From the NCBI RefSeq assembly GCF_003583365.1, contig NZ_QXED01000005.1, positions 372,001 through 436,000 on the forward strand: a stretch of DNA of 64,000 nt, written 5' to 3'. Origin of the DNA: Fibrisoma montanum. GTDB taxonomy: Bacteria > Bacteroidota > Bacteroidia > Cytophagales > Spirosomataceae. Below are positions 50,901 to 61,064 of this stretch, one piece after another. The stretch's first letter is position 1. Every line of letters begins with the position of its first letter. Both the position numbers and the translations under genes were made by a program. The notes under the pieces were generated by a model. The model made no database searches, had not been told where the DNA came from, and worked only from the letters and a program-made list of their open reading frames with translations.

Positions 50901-51129
50901 TGATGGGAGTTACCTGAACATACGGACAGTTACGCTGTCGTATGGCTTACCGAGCACACTGGCCCGTAAGCTGTTCCTCACCAACGCGCAGGTTTACCTT
51001 AGCGGTGAGAACTTCCTCATCCTGTCGCGCCGGAAGGGCATGAACGCTCAGCAGAACTTTGGCGGTACAACCGGTAACGTATTCAGTTCAGCCAAGAGCC
51101 TGGTTCTGGGTCTATCCTTATCGCTCTAA
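47947..51129 (+). CDS. SusC/RagA-type TonB-linked outer membrane protein
   Basis: 1060 residues. A signal peptide (ILCFLLVGLCSQVALAQ) is followed by the carboxypeptidase-like module (RTVTGTVTADDGSSIPGATVVLKGTKRGTYTNAEGKF), the TonB box (LEEVIVTTFGT), the plug domain (GSAPGIQTTAGSG, IRIRGFGSISSGNDPLYVVDG, TVLKDAASTALYGSRAANGVVVV) and a barrel ending KSLVLGLSLSL. It imports a glycan or other ligand in the outer membrane with TonB energy. The SusD-type gene follows 17 bases later. No glycoside hydrolase lies beside the pair, so the substrate cannot be predicted. Confidence 0.97.
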   Translation: MRKFLQILCFLLVGLCSQVALAQDRTVTGTVTADDGSSIPGATVVLKGTKRGTYTNAEGKFRIEAPADGRLVISFVGYATQELAVGNQTNISVQLASDAANLEEVIVTTFGTAKRASFTGSAGVISAERLKERPITNFAQALAGSAPGIQTTAGSGQPGTAPAIRIRGFGSISSGNDPLYVVDGVPYTANIANLNPQDIESITVLKDAASTALYGSRAANGVVVVTTKRGQKDRNSISVNVTKGVNTRAIPEYDRVGPDQYYPLMWEQNRNSLAYRATNPLSLSAASLSATNSLSSLVGYNVYDVPFNQLVNTDGQMNPNARLIYSPEDLDWAKPLMRQGNRDEVNVSFAGGQDKSDYFLSAGYLSDKGFLIRSDYKRYTARLNVNSQVKPWFRAGANLSTTIIRSNQADVPADGGTTFVNPFFFSRTMGPIFPVYAYDPQNPGQFLTLPNGQRRWDYGNLTSLGLPSRPQYGGRHAIAETLLNQNNFRRNTFGARGFAEVTFLKDFKFSANIGADLTNTNTVTFGNPEIGDGAPAGRSTHEFENITSYNLNQLLNYNKSFGPHTIDVLLGHENFQVNDNYLTGSRSQQILDGNVELINFTTTTNLNSVYNVRRVEGFFSRFNYDYNQKYFLSGSVRRDGSSKFFRDVRWGNFYSVSGAWRLDQEAFIQAIPTINVLKLRSSYGQTGNDGGGNTADGAAISYYAWQPLYALSWNNASEAGILQSSLGNSGLVWEKNSQFDVALEFGLFRNRVSGTVEYFNRQSSNLIFAVPLPLSTGIQTVTRNIGTMYNRGIEVELGVEPVRTKDFTWRIDVNATRLQNRITKMPEENPEIIDGTKKLKVGTSIYDFWLRDYQGVNPATGEVLYRANAYIASNSIITEAGDTLTNNVNNARFTYHGSSIPKLTGGITNTFTFKGITLSGLLVYQIGGKVYDGAYAALMSAGGYGSAKSVDILRRWQKPGDVTDVPRMDAGRTADFDAASSRWLIDGSYLNIRTVTLSYGLPSTLARKLFLTNAQVYLSGENFLILSRRKGMNAQQNFGGTTGNVFSSAKSLVLGLSLSL

Positions 51130-51146
51130 AAACTTCAGACAAACCA

Positions 51147-52625
51147 ATGAAAACAAGACTGTTAACTATATTTATTGCGCTGGGGTTACTGTCAACTTCA
51201 TGCAGCGAAGAGTATCTGGAGACTTCTCCAACGGGTAGCGTTGATGCTGCCGCAGCTTACTCTACCACTAAAAACGCATCAGCCGCCATCAATGGCATTT
51301 ACCGGGCCATGGTTGTGCGTTATCTTGGCTCGCAGGGGCACTTTGGGCATCCGGCCATGATGATCATCATGGATGTCATGGGCGAAGATCTGGTGTTCAG
51401 TAACCCGTCAAATAACTGGCATTTTGGTGAACAGCGCTGGACAAGTCACCGCTCCGATGTTGGAACCATGTCTGAATTTGCGTATTTGCTCTATTACCGG
51501 CTCATCGGCAATGCCAACATTGCCGTCGCTAATATTGACAATGCGGCCGGTACAGATGCTGAGCGGAAACAATTGAAAGGCGAAGCGCTGGCACTGCGGG
51601 CGTTTTCATACTTTAACCTGGTTCAGCTTTACGGTATACGGTATAATGGAGCGGCCAAACCAAACAGCCAGCTTGCTGTGCCCCTCGTTTTAACCCCGAC
51701 AACGGAAGGGCTTCCCCGGGCTACGGTTGAGGATGTGTACACGCAGATCAACAAGGACCTGACCGAAGCAGCTGGGTTGCTGACCACGTCGCGTTCGTTC
51801 AAGTCGCACATCAACATCGATGTGGTAAAAGGCTTCCAGGCACGCGTAGCGCTTACCCAGCAGAACTGGGCTGACGCGGCCAGATTCGCGGCTGAGGCTC
51901 GTAAGAGTTACGCATTGATGACTGTAGCACAGTACCAGGAAGGTTTCTCGGATATTGCCAATTCGGAATGGATGTGGGGCTTTGACCACCTCGAAGATCA
52001 GTCGGAGTTTTTTGGGGCGTATCATTCATACATCTCTTCCAACTTCAACTCTACTAACATTCGGGCAACGCCTAAACTGATCAATAACCTGCTATACGAT
52101 CAGATTCCGTCAACGGACGTACGGTCGAAGATGTGGGTGAAAACGCCTACTGCCGCTAATTCAGTCGTGCCGCCGGGAGGTATTCGTGCTCCGTACATGA
52201 ACCAGAAATTCCGGTTGCCGGGCACACCGTCGACCAGTACCATGGGGGATATTCCGTACATGCGGTCGGCTGAAATGTACCTGATCGAAGCCGAAGCACT
52301 GGCTCGTCAGGGTAAGGACGCCGATGCAGCCAAGGTACTGTTTGATCTGGTCAGCAAGCGTGATCCGTCGTACAAGCAGTCGACCAGCACCGGCACCAAG
52401 CTCATCGACGAGATCCTGTTCAACCGTCGTATTGAGCTATGGGGCGAAGGGTTCCGGTTCCTCGATCTGAAGCGGCTGAACCTGCCCCTGAACCGCAACG
52501 GCGCCAACCACAACTCGGCTGTAGCCGTATTGTTCGACGTACCGGCCGGCGATAAGCAGTGGGAGTTCCTGATCCCACGCCGTGAAATCAACGCCAACAA
52601 GGCGATCGAGCAGAATCCGTTGTAA
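51147..52625 (+). CDS. SusD/RagB-type surface lipoprotein
   Basis: 492 residues with a lipoprotein signal (FIALGLLSTSCSEEY, Cys at about 19). It has SusD-type TPR helices (LKGEALALRAFSYFNLVQLYG) and the C-terminal family block (RSAEMYLIEAEALARQG, LIDEILFNRRIELWGEGFRFLDLKRLNLPL). It covers the SusC-type channel and binds the ligand at the cell surface. It ends before a 22-bp hairpin. Confidence 0.96.
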   Translation: MKTRLLTIFIALGLLSTSCSEEYLETSPTGSVDAAAAYSTTKNASAAINGIYRAMVVRYLGSQGHFGHPAMMIIMDVMGEDLVFSNPSNNWHFGEQRWTSHRSDVGTMSEFAYLLYYRLIGNANIAVANIDNAAGTDAERKQLKGEALALRAFSYFNLVQLYGIRYNGAAKPNSQLAVPLVLTPTTEGLPRATVEDVYTQINKDLTEAAGLLTTSRSFKSHINIDVVKGFQARVALTQQNWADAARFAAEARKSYALMTVAQYQEGFSDIANSEWMWGFDHLEDQSEFFGAYHSYISSNFNSTNIRATPKLINNLLYDQIPSTDVRSKMWVKTPTAANSVVPPGGIRAPYMNQKFRLPGTPSTSTMGDIPYMRSAEMYLIEAEALARQGKDADAAKVLFDLVSKRDPSYKQSTSTGTKLIDEILFNRRIELWGEGFRFLDLKRLNLPLNRNGANHNSAVAVLFDVPAGDKQWEFLIPRREINANKAIEQNPL

Positions 52626-52639
52626 GCAATTGCAAGACG

Positions 52640-52687
52640 TTCAAACAAACATGCCGGACCAATCCTGGTCCGGCATGTTTGTTTGAA
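52640..52687 (+). terminator. 22-bp hairpin after the SusD gene
   Basis: The arms 52640-52661 and 52666-52687 pair perfectly around an ATCC loop, with core CATGCCGGACCA. The right arm contains TTTGTTTG, so it can end the susCD transcript. Confidence 0.9.
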
Positions 52688-52764
52688 CAGATTTATTCGT
52701 GAGCTGAGCCAACCGGGCTTACTCTGTTTTTACTGTCTATGTTGTACGTACACGACACGGTCGG

Positions 52765-52812
52765 GTTATACGAAAAAGCCCCAGCCATCAGGCTGGGGCT
52801 TTTTCGTATAAC
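52765..52812. terminator. 22-bp bidirectional terminator between susD and groEL
   Basis: A perfect 22-bp inverted repeat, 52765-52786 and 52791-52812, around an ATCA loop. Its GC core (GCCCCAGCC) is flanked by A/T runs on both sides, which suits termination of susCD (+) and groEL (-). Confidence 0.95.
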
Positions 52813-52823
52813 AAGGGGCAAGA

Positions 52824-54473
<1,650 letters not shown>

Positions 54474-54543
54474 TTAGTTAAGGAACTAAATCGGGTCGCC
54501 GAAGCGAACGTTTACCGTTTCAGGTACCTGAAACGTGGGTGAA

Positions 54544-54840
54544 TTAGAGAATAGCAAAGATGTCTGATTCGCGCATGATCAGGTACTCCTTGCCGTCGAC
54601 AGTGATCTCCGTACCGGCATACTTGCCGTACAGGACTGTGTCGCCAACCTGTACCGTCAGGGGCTCATCTTTCTTGCCAGGTCCTACAGCGACAACTGTA
54701 CCGCGCTGGGGTTTTTCTTTGGCCGTGTCAGGGATGATAATCCCGAACGAGGTCTTTTCTTCGGCCGGGGCGGCTTCTACCAGAACCCGGTCTGCCAGCG
54801 GTCTCACGTTCACTTTAACGCTTTCCGTTTCTGCTACCAT
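54544..54840 (-). CDS. groS: Co-chaperonin GroES
   Basis: 98 residues. It has [35 protein letters not shown], the mobile loop region, and [26 protein letters not shown]. It caps the GroEL ring. It is first in the groESL operon. I saw no CIRCE element in its upstream region, but a direct repeat with some likeness to a sigma-54 promoter is present. Confidence 0.98.
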   Translation of the reverse strand: MVAETESVKVNVRPLADRVLVEAAPAEEKTSFGIIIPDTAKEKPQRGTVVAVGPGKKDEPLTVQVGDTVLYGKYAGTEITVDGKEYLIMRESDIFAIL

Positions 54841-54902
54841 GATAATGAGATGATTAAGGTTAATAAATTGTTTGTGTGCAACATTAAGTGACGCTTTCCG
54901 CC

Positions 54903-54920
54903 TGCCAACTTCTGTGCCAA
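54903..54920 (-). promoter_or_regulatory. TTGGCA direct repeat before groES
   Basis: Leftward, TTGGCACAGAAGTTGGCA spans 54920-54903, 63 bases before the groES start. The first part (TGGCAC) is the -24 element of sigma-54 promoters; the -12 GC is off by one base (GG at the expected place). It could be a poor sigma-54 site or a repeat-binding operator. Confidence 0.3.
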
Positions 54921-55091
54921 ACCGTTAAACTGTCAATTTTTCAGTAGCCAGCCTGACATCTGGTCAATCCCCGCTGTCAGCTACCGTTTCTAAGGTACTT
55001 TCCATATTCCGGCAAATAGAATTTGGGAAAATCAGAAACTCTTATTAGTTTACTGATAGAGTACACTTAGTTGAATACGCTTTTTTGGCTT

Positions 55092-55799
55092 ATGAAACAG
55101 TTACAGCCTGACTGGTTTGCGCAAGGCTGGATCGATGCCGAGTATCAGAAATATGTCGTCTTGGCATACCTTCAAGCGGTCCAGCGAAATTTTACTGACA
55201 AAAAACTGTGCCCTGATCTGCCAGAATTACGCCGGCACTATGACAATGGACTTCGTTTTTCGCGGGGCAAAGGTACGTTAAATGCTGCGTTCCCCAAACG
55301 AATCAGCCGAATAACCGGCCGCCCCCCCCGAATTGAGTATGAATCTGAGGTAACGGACGATGAGTACATGGCTGAAATGGACGCGATTATGAACTTTGCC
55401 CTGCCTCGCTTTCAGGCCACCCTGACCGAAGGCGAACAGATCTGGGCCGACATCGCCACCTCGTTGACCTTGACGCCCATTGGTTTGCTGCCGCTACGTC
55501 CGGAAGAAGGGTACCTTTTCCTGCACGCAACGAATCAATCCGAAACGCAGGTGTATTATTTCTGCCTGACGCTATATTCCGATCAGGAGCCGGGTGGTCG
55601 AATGGTGCGGTTGCGGTTCCTGGAGGTAATACGTAAGAGTCTGGTCAATACGTTCGAGAACGTCAAGCTCGACCTGATCCGGCGACACCGGGCGCTGCCC
55701 AACCCGGCTACGTTTATGCTCGAAAGCCAGCGGCACTACCCAGTGCAGGAGACCCTGTTACCAATTGCCCGTCAACTCCTGGCTCAGGCCGTTGCGTAG
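55092..55799 (+). CDS. Conserved protein of unknown function
   Basis: 235 residues from ATG 55092 (MKQLQPDWFAQGWIDAEYQKYVVLAYL); a TTG seven codons earlier is possible. It is soluble, with no signal or membrane segment. It has an Arg-rich central helix (RRHYDNGLRFSRGKGTLNAAFPKRI) and a C-terminal half with EGYLFLHATNQSETQVYYFCLTLY and VRLRFLEVIRKSLVNTFENVKLDLIRRH. I do not recognise a family. It is divergent from groES and precedes secG on the other strand, so it stands alone. Confidence 0.7.
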   Translation: MKQLQPDWFAQGWIDAEYQKYVVLAYLQAVQRNFTDKKLCPDLPELRRHYDNGLRFSRGKGTLNAAFPKRISRITGRPPRIEYESEVTDDEYMAEMDAIMNFALPRFQATLTEGEQIWADIATSLTLTPIGLLPLRPEEGYLFLHATNQSETQVYYFCLTLYSDQEPGGRMVRLRFLEVIRKSLVNTFENVKLDLIRRHRALPNPATFMLESQRHYPVQETLLPIARQLLAQAVA

Positions 55800-55835
55800 C
55801 CAAAGGGCGATAACCAACTTTTTGGCCGTGGCTAC

Positions 55836-55871
55836 ACGAAAAAAGCCGACTGTCAAGCCGGCTTTTTTCGT
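55836..55871. terminator. Bidirectional terminator between the unknown gene and secG
   Basis: ACGAAAAAAGCCG (55836-55848) pairs perfectly with CGGCTTTTTTCGT (55859-55871) across a 10-nt loop. A/T runs on both sides serve both converging genes. Confidence 0.95.
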
Positions 55872-55886
55872 AACAAAAGACTATGC

Positions 55887-56285
55887 TTATCGCTGGGGAG
55901 TCAGTGCTGAAGTCGATGCACCCGGTGTAGCAGCACCCGGTGCGGCCTGACTAGGTGCAGCTCCCGGAGCCGGCTGCGTGTTTGGCGCTGCGGCACCCGG
56001 AAGGGTCTGCGTCTGAGCGCGGTCAACGTTGACACTGTTGATACCTGCGTTCTCGCCTTTATCGATCATGATGTACGACGCCAAAGTCAATACCATTACA
56101 CCGATACCGAGTCCCCACGTAATCTGTTCCAGCAGGTCGGTTGTTTTCTTGACGCCCATTAACTGGTTGGAACCCAGCCCGCCGAATTCGCCGGCCAGTC
56201 CGCCACCTTTTGAGTTTTGGATCAACACAATCAGGATCAACAGGACAGTCAGAATACAAGTCAAAATAACAATTGCCGTTACCAT
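55887..56285 (-). CDS. secG: Protein translocase subunit SecG
   Basis: 132 residues. Two membrane segments (ILTCILTVLLILIVLIQ; GLGIGVMVLTLASYIMI) frame the family loop NSKGGGLAGEFGGLG-QLMGVKKTTDLLEQITW. The C-terminal 50 residues are an Ala/Pro/Gly-rich tail (AAPNTQPAPGAAPSQAAPG), longer than in the basic family. It assists SecYE in protein export. It follows the gene of the repeat-type unknown in a leftward row. Confidence 0.93.
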   Translation of the reverse strand: MVTAIVILTCILTVLLILIVLIQNSKGGGLAGEFGGLGSNQLMGVKKTTDLLEQITWGLGIGVMVLTLASYIMIDKGENAGINSVNVDRAQTQTLPGAAAPNTQPAPGAAPSQAAPGAATPGASTSALTPQR

Positions 56286-56341
56286 GTACGAAGTTTACAG
56301 TTTTCTATTAGTTAGTTTCCAGTTCTATTGAAAAGCGCAAA

Positions 56342-57217
56342 CTACTCGTTTGATGTAACTTGGCTTCCGGTAAGTTCACTGATTTTTGCCGCAAAGTACG
56401 CTTTTTTCTGGGGATTTTTCAAGATAAGCTGCTGGTAGATTTCAACGGCTTTATCAATCTTGCCCTGTTTCTGCAGAATAATCGCAAAAGCTTCGGTCAC
56501 CAGTCCACCCTTGGAGGCTAACTGACTGCGTTTGGTCAGGTCCTCCTGCGGCTCGTTCGAATCCATCACTTTGTTCCGGATGCGCGGAATTTGCGGTTCG
56601 TTCTGAATGAAGCTGTCAATCAGGTCTTGCTGCCGCTGCCGTTCGGGATCTACCAGAGACGTAACGGGCTCGATAGCCGAATCGGGGTTCTTTTGAGCCA
56701 GATCGTGTTGTAAATTGGTTTCAACCAGTGTTGGATCGTCTGGAGTGGGAGTCGTAACCGCCGGCTCCTGCGCTGTATGACTGCCATTGGTCTTGTCAAA
56801 TGAACCAGGTTCGGGCAGGCGAATGAGCGACATTTTGGGAAAACCGTTGCTCAGTCCGGCTTTCGATTTGAACAGAGCGTAACTTTCCTGCTGATAATCT
56901 TCAGGAATCGGTACGTGCCGCGCCGACAATTCGTTCAGTTTCGTCAACAGGTTATCCGACCACTGGAATTCATTATCAATCAGTTTGCGTAACGCATTGC
57001 GGCTAAGCGCATACGCAGCCGCCTGCCGTACGTACGTGATCGTCTGCGCGGTCTGGCCTTTCTGATGCACTGAGGCTGCTTTGGCGGCCAGTGTATGAAG
57101 CGCCTGGCAATAAGGAAACGTTTGCAGAGTTTCTTTCATCTGCGCAAAGTCAGTAGGCGTCAGGTCGTCCGGATGAGTGACCCAATACGAAAAGGTTTCC
57201 TTATCAAGTGCTTGCAT
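56342..57217 (-). CDS. Unknown protein with TPR-like C terminus
   Basis: 291 residues from ATG 57217 (MQALDKETFSYWVTHPDDLT); the frame reaches 57382 but overlaps the lptE region and looks wrong there. The N-terminal half is helical (MKETLQTFPYCQALHTLAAKAASVHQKG). The middle is Thr/Pro/Asp-rich and probably unstructured. The C-terminal 50 residues (LVTEAFAIILQKQGKIDKAVEIYQQLILKNPQKKAYFAAKIS) are one TPR pair. It probably takes part in a protein complex; function unknown. It sits between lptE and secG. Confidence 0.75.
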   Translation of the reverse strand: MQALDKETFSYWVTHPDDLTPTDFAQMKETLQTFPYCQALHTLAAKAASVHQKGQTAQTITYVRQAAAYALSRNALRKLIDNEFQWSDNLLTKLNELSARHVPIPEDYQQESYALFKSKAGLSNGFPKMSLIRLPEPGSFDKTNGSHTAQEPAVTTPTPDDPTLVETNLQHDLAQKNPDSAIEPVTSLVDPERQRQQDLIDSFIQNEPQIPRIRNKVMDSNEPQEDLTKRSQLASKGGLVTEAFAIILQKQGKIDKAVEIYQQLILKNPQKKAYFAAKISELTGSQVTSNE

Positions 57218-57341
57218 GGAGTAGAGAGGACTGTGTCGTACGTAAAGCCGAAAGTACGAAATTAACCGCGTCCGACAATAGGAAAAGCGGGTTGTCGTAG
57301 CGTTACACCACAAATGAGCCGGATCGGCACCAGTAGCAAAA

Positions 57342-57944
57342 TTACCAGTCGGCGGCCGTTTTGTTGAAAATATCGAGGACAATCTGATCCAGAATTCGGG
57401 GAATCAGCCGGCTTTCGTTCTGGCTCAGGGTCTGGTTCTGCGGGAAATCCTGGTAGAACGAAAAGGATTGTTCAAAGTTTTTGCTTTCGTCCTTGTTGTT
57501 GTAGAAACGAACCAGCACCGTAATCTGAAGGCGATTGACGCCGGCCTGGTCCTGAGCCGTGGGGGCTACGGCCAGCAGGTCATAGCCCGTAATGCTGCCC
57601 TCCAGCACCAGGTCGCCGTTGCTAGGCACTACTTTCAGGTTCGTATACCGCTGGTAGTACTCCCGTAGTCGCTCGTTGAACGTAAGGGGCAGATTGGCCG
57701 GGCCACCTGCCGTGGCCAGCGTGAAATTGTTGATAGTGATGCTTTTAACATCCGGCGACAGGGTCGACCCGGTGAAGGAATAGAGTCGGCAACCGGTAGT
57801 TGTCAGGCAAAAAAAGAGGAGCAGCACGAACGCGTTCAGGGTTTGGTTTCCTGATAACCTGCCGTATTGGACCAGCCGATCTGCTCCCCGGCCTGGAACG
57901 GAATGCAGAAAACCGTACGTAAAAACCTTGTGTTTATTCCTCAT
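57342..57944 (-). CDS. lptE: LptE-type outer membrane lipoprotein
   Basis: 200 residues from ATG 57944, which overlaps the sigma-54 activator stop by 11 bases. A late lipobox (LLFFCLTTTGC, Cys at about residue 50 from this start) is followed by YSFTGSTLSPDVKSITINNFT, LTFNERLREYYQRYTNLKVV and DLVLEGSITGYDLLAV, the LptE-family (LPS-assembly) pattern of Bacteroidota. It would support LptD in lipopolysaccharide export. The long stretch before the lipobox is unusual, so the start could lie further in, but no ATG is available. Confidence 0.8.
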   Translation of the reverse strand: MRNKHKVFTYGFLHSVPGRGADRLVQYGRLSGNQTLNAFVLLLFFCLTTTGCRLYSFTGSTLSPDVKSITINNFTLATAGGPANLPLTFNERLREYYQRYTNLKVVPSNGDLVLEGSITGYDLLAVAPTAQDQAGVNRLQITVLVRFYNNKDESKNFEQSFSFYQDFPQNQTLSQNESRLIPRILDQIVLDIFNKTAADW

Positions 57945-59295
57945 CAATCTGATACTGTTTGATTTTCCGGTACAGCGTACGCTCGGAAATGCCGAGCGCC
58001 TGTGCGGCATATTTGCGCTTGTTGTTGTTCCGCCGGAGGGCCTTCACAATCATTTCTTTTTCCTGCCGCTCGAGCGAAAGCGAATCGTCGTCTTCAGTCT
58101 CGTGGGTAACGTCTTCAATGGCTACGTCGTTGATATCCTCGTCTACATCATCGAAAATCTGCACGGGTGGGTGATACGATTCGGTAGGCGAGGGGGGCGG
58201 CCCGTCGGGGCGGTCGGTGCGGGTCAGCGAAGGCAGGTACCGCGGCTCGCCGTCGTTCGTTCCGGGCAGCGGACGGCCGTCGCTCTCAGGAATGGAGTCG
58301 AAGAGCTCTTTGTGGTTGTTCAGGACCTGCCGACCGTACTGCTCGTTGCCCAGCATGTCGCGCACGAGTCGCTTGAGGTCGTTCATGTCCCGGCGCATGT
58401 CGAACAGCACTTTGTACAGCAGTTCGCGTTCTGAAAAATTATCACCGGTGGCATTGCCCGACTGGGGCGACAGCATCGGCATACGGGTGGTAGTCTTCTG
58501 GGGCTGGGGCAGATACCGGTCCAGCGTTTCGGGACCGATCGGTTGCTCCTGATTGGATTCAAGAATTGAAATCTGTTCGGCAATGTTTTTCAACTGCCGG
58601 ATGTTGCCCGGAAACGGGTAACTAAGCAGCATCTGTTTGGCCGCATCGGTCAGTTGAATCGGGTTGATCCGGTACCGCTCGGCGAAGTCGGTGGTGAACT
58701 TACGGAACAGCAATTCAATATCGGTACCCCGCTCGCGGAGGGGCGGTACGTAAATAGGTACCGTATTGAGCCGGTAATACAGGTCTTCACGAAACTTACC
58801 GTTGTCGACCGCAGCCAGGAGGTTAACGTTTGTTGCTGCGACAACGCGAACGTCGGTTTTCTGGACTTTTGAGGAGCCGACCCGGATAAATTCTCCGTTT
58901 TCGAGCACCCGCAGCAGCCGGGCCTGGGTGCCCATGGGCATCTCGCCGATCTCGTCGAGAAAGATGGTGCCACCATTGGTGGTTTCAAAATAGCCCTTCC
59001 GCTGATCAACGGCCCCGGTAAATGAGCCTTTTTCGTGACCAAATAATTCGGAATCGATGGTTCCCTCTGGAATGGCGCCACAGTTGATGGCAATAAACTG
59101 ACCGTGTTTCCGGGCGCTCAGGCTGTGGATGATCTTGGAAAATGATTCTTTACCACTACCACTTTCGCCCGTAATGAGCACGGTCAGGTCAGTAGCCGAC
59201 ACCTGCATGGCTACGTTGATGGCGTAGTTCAGGGCAGGTGCGTTACCAATTATACCGAAGCGTTGTTTGACACTCTGAATTTCTTGTAAGTTCAT
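57934..59295 (-). CDS. Sigma-54-dependent transcriptional activator
   Basis: 453 residues from ATG 59295 (MNLQEIQSVKQRFG). No receiver or GAF domain precedes the AAA+ domain, so the regulatory input is not visible. Walker A is GESGSGKES, the sigma-54 contact loop is KGSFTGAVDQRKG (GSFTGA in place of GAFTGA), and Walker B is GGTIFLDEIGEMP. The C-terminal Fis-type helix-turn-helix is KRKYAAQALGISERTLYRKIKQY. It is followed by lptE, overlapping by 11 bases, and preceded by miaB. It may control envelope genes with sigma-54. Confidence 0.95.
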   Translation of the reverse strand: MNLQEIQSVKQRFGIIGNAPALNYAINVAMQVSATDLTVLITGESGSGKESFSKIIHSLSARKHGQFIAINCGAIPEGTIDSELFGHEKGSFTGAVDQRKGYFETTNGGTIFLDEIGEMPMGTQARLLRVLENGEFIRVGSSKVQKTDVRVVAATNVNLLAAVDNGKFREDLYYRLNTVPIYVPPLRERGTDIELLFRKFTTDFAERYRINPIQLTDAAKQMLLSYPFPGNIRQLKNIAEQISILESNQEQPIGPETLDRYLPQPQKTTTRMPMLSPQSGNATGDNFSERELLYKVLFDMRRDMNDLKRLVRDMLGNEQYGRQVLNNHKELFDSIPESDGRPLPGTNDGEPRYLPSLTRTDRPDGPPPSPTESYHPPVQIFDDVDEDINDVAIEDVTHETEDDDSLSLERQEKEMIVKALRRNNNKRKYAAQALGISERTLYRKIKQYQIDEE

Positions 59296-59299
59296 TGAA

Positions 59300-59393
59300 T
59301 TTGAGGTTTGTAGCTCGTAGTTTGTCGATTGAGGTCTGTTTCGGGCAGCTGCTTTGCAAGCCCACCTACAAACGTCAAACGACAAACCTCAAA
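59300..59393. repeat. Inverted repeat between miaB and sigma-54 activator genes
   Basis: TTTGAGGTTTGT (59300-59311) pairs perfectly with ACAAACCTCAAA (59382-59393); weaker GTAGTTTGT-type words continue inward. It exactly fills the gap from miaB stop (59394) to activator start (59295), similar in word type to the repeat at 21513. Confidence 0.8.
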
Positions 59394-60821
59394 CTAACCC
59401 ACCACTTCGCCCAGCAGCGTGGCGGCTGTGCAGTCCGTCACCAGTACGTCGACATACTGACCTTTCTGCAAATTACCTTTAGGAAATACGACCATTTTGT
59501 TCTGGTCGTTGCGGCCACACAGGAAGTCGTCGGAGCGTTTGGACGTACCTTCAATCAAAACCCGCTGGACTTTACCCACGTGCCGGCGGTTGCGCTCGGC
59601 CGAGTGCTGCTGCTGCAAGGCGATAATCTCGTTTAGCCGCCGTTTTTTTACGTCCTCCGGAATGTCGTCGGTGTATTTTTTAGCCGCCAGCGTACCGGGC
59701 CGCTCCGAATAGGCGAACATGTAGGCGTAGTCGTACCGAACGTAGTTCATCAACGACAGCGTTTCCTGGTGCTCTTCTTCCGTTTCGGTGCAGAAGCCGG
59801 AAATCATGTCGGTCGAGATGCCGCAGTCATCACCCAGAATCCGGCGGATACTATTGATTTTTTCAATGTACCACGGCCGGTCATACGTCCGGTTCATCAG
59901 CTTCAGTACCCGGCTGTTGCCACTTTGGGCGGGCAGATGGATGTATTTGCAGATGTTGTCATACCGCGCCATCGTGTACAGCACCTCGTCGGTGATGTCC
60001 TTGGGATGCGACGTAGAGAAACGAACGCGCAGCTCAGGGCTGATTAACGCAACCCGCTCCAGTAACTGCGCAAAATTGACCGTTTCGGTGCCGTTTTCAT
60101 CGGCCCATTTATAACTGTCAACGTTCTGTCCCAGCAGGGTAACTTCTTTATACCCATCCGCCAGGAGCGCTTGGGCTTCACGAACGATGCTGTGCGGGTC
60201 GCGGCTCCGCTCGCGGCCGCGCGTGAACGGCACCACGCAGAAGCTGCACATGTTGTCGCAGCCACGCATGATCGAAACGAAAGCTGATACGCCATTGGAA
60301 TTGAGTCGGATCGGCGCGATGTCGGCGTACGTTTCTTCACGCGACAGGAAAACATTCACGGCTTTCTGACCGGATTCGGCTTCCTCGACCAGTTTCGGAA
60401 TGTCGCGGTAGGCGTCGGGACCAGCCACAATGTCGACCACTTTTTCTTCTTCCAGCAACCTGGTTTTCAGTCGTTCGGCCATGCAGCCGAGCATACCGAC
60501 CAGCAGCTCGGGTTTCCGGCGCTTGAGCGCGTTGAGGTGCTGGAGCCGGTTGCGCACCTTCTGCTCGGCATTCTCACGAATGGCGCAGGTATTCAGAAAA
60601 ATCAAATCCGCTTCTTCGGCCGATGAGGTCGTAGCGAAGCCGGCATTGCGCATCACGGCGGCCACAATTTCGCTGTCGGCAAAATTCATCTGGCAACCAT
60701 AGCTCTCAATGTACAGGCGTTTTTTGCCCGTGGCCAGTTCGTCCTCCGACGTCCGGGGCAGATCGATGGCTTCTTTATCCTCTGGCTGGAGTATAGTGAG
60801 TGTCTCGGCGACTCGTTCCAT
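59394..60821 (-). CDS. miaB: tRNA-2-methylthio-N6-dimethylallyladenosine synthase
   Basis: 475 residues. An N-terminal UPF0004 domain ([46 protein letters not shown] with the cluster Cys residues), the radical SAM motif in [22 protein letters not shown] (CxxxCxxC), and a C-terminal TRAM domain ([38 protein letters not shown]) are all clear. It adds a methylthio group to i6A37 of tRNAs with two iron-sulfur clusters. It is upstream of the sigma-54 activator. Confidence 0.98.
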   Translation of the reverse strand: MERVAETLTILQPEDKEAIDLPRTSEDELATGKKRLYIESYGCQMNFADSEIVAAVMRNAGFATTSSAEEADLIFLNTCAIRENAEQKVRNRLQHLNALKRRKPELLVGMLGCMAERLKTRLLEEEKVVDIVAGPDAYRDIPKLVEEAESGQKAVNVFLSREETYADIAPIRLNSNGVSAFVSIMRGCDNMCSFCVVPFTRGRERSRDPHSIVREAQALLADGYKEVTLLGQNVDSYKWADENGTETVNFAQLLERVALISPELRVRFSTSHPKDITDEVLYTMARYDNICKYIHLPAQSGNSRVLKLMNRTYDRPWYIEKINSIRRILGDDCGISTDMISGFCTETEEEHQETLSLMNYVRYDYAYMFAYSERPGTLAAKKYTDDIPEDVKKRRLNEIIALQQQHSAERNRRHVGKVQRVLIEGTSKRSDDFLCGRNDQNKMVVFPKGNLQKGQYVDVLVTDCTAATLLGEVVG

Positions 60822-61064
60822 GCTTCACAAATAAAATTCACGTGTCAGATCCAGGAGGCCGGGCGATAGCCTACAGAAACACACCCTGAGCCGACCGGCA
60901 GCCTGGTTGAAACGTGAAACAAATCAATAATTAGTATCGTGCCCTAAAATTACGAAAAATTAACGAAAATCTGCCAATTTGTCAGAGTGTGTTGAGGCAG
61001 TTTACCTGCGTTTCATACGTATCATGCAGATCCACAAAGCCATTAGAAGTACGTGCTGCGCGGG

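Noticed and set aside
54841-55070. CIRCE/HrcA operator before groES
   Set aside because: No TTAGCACTC-N9-GAGTGCTAA sequence is present.
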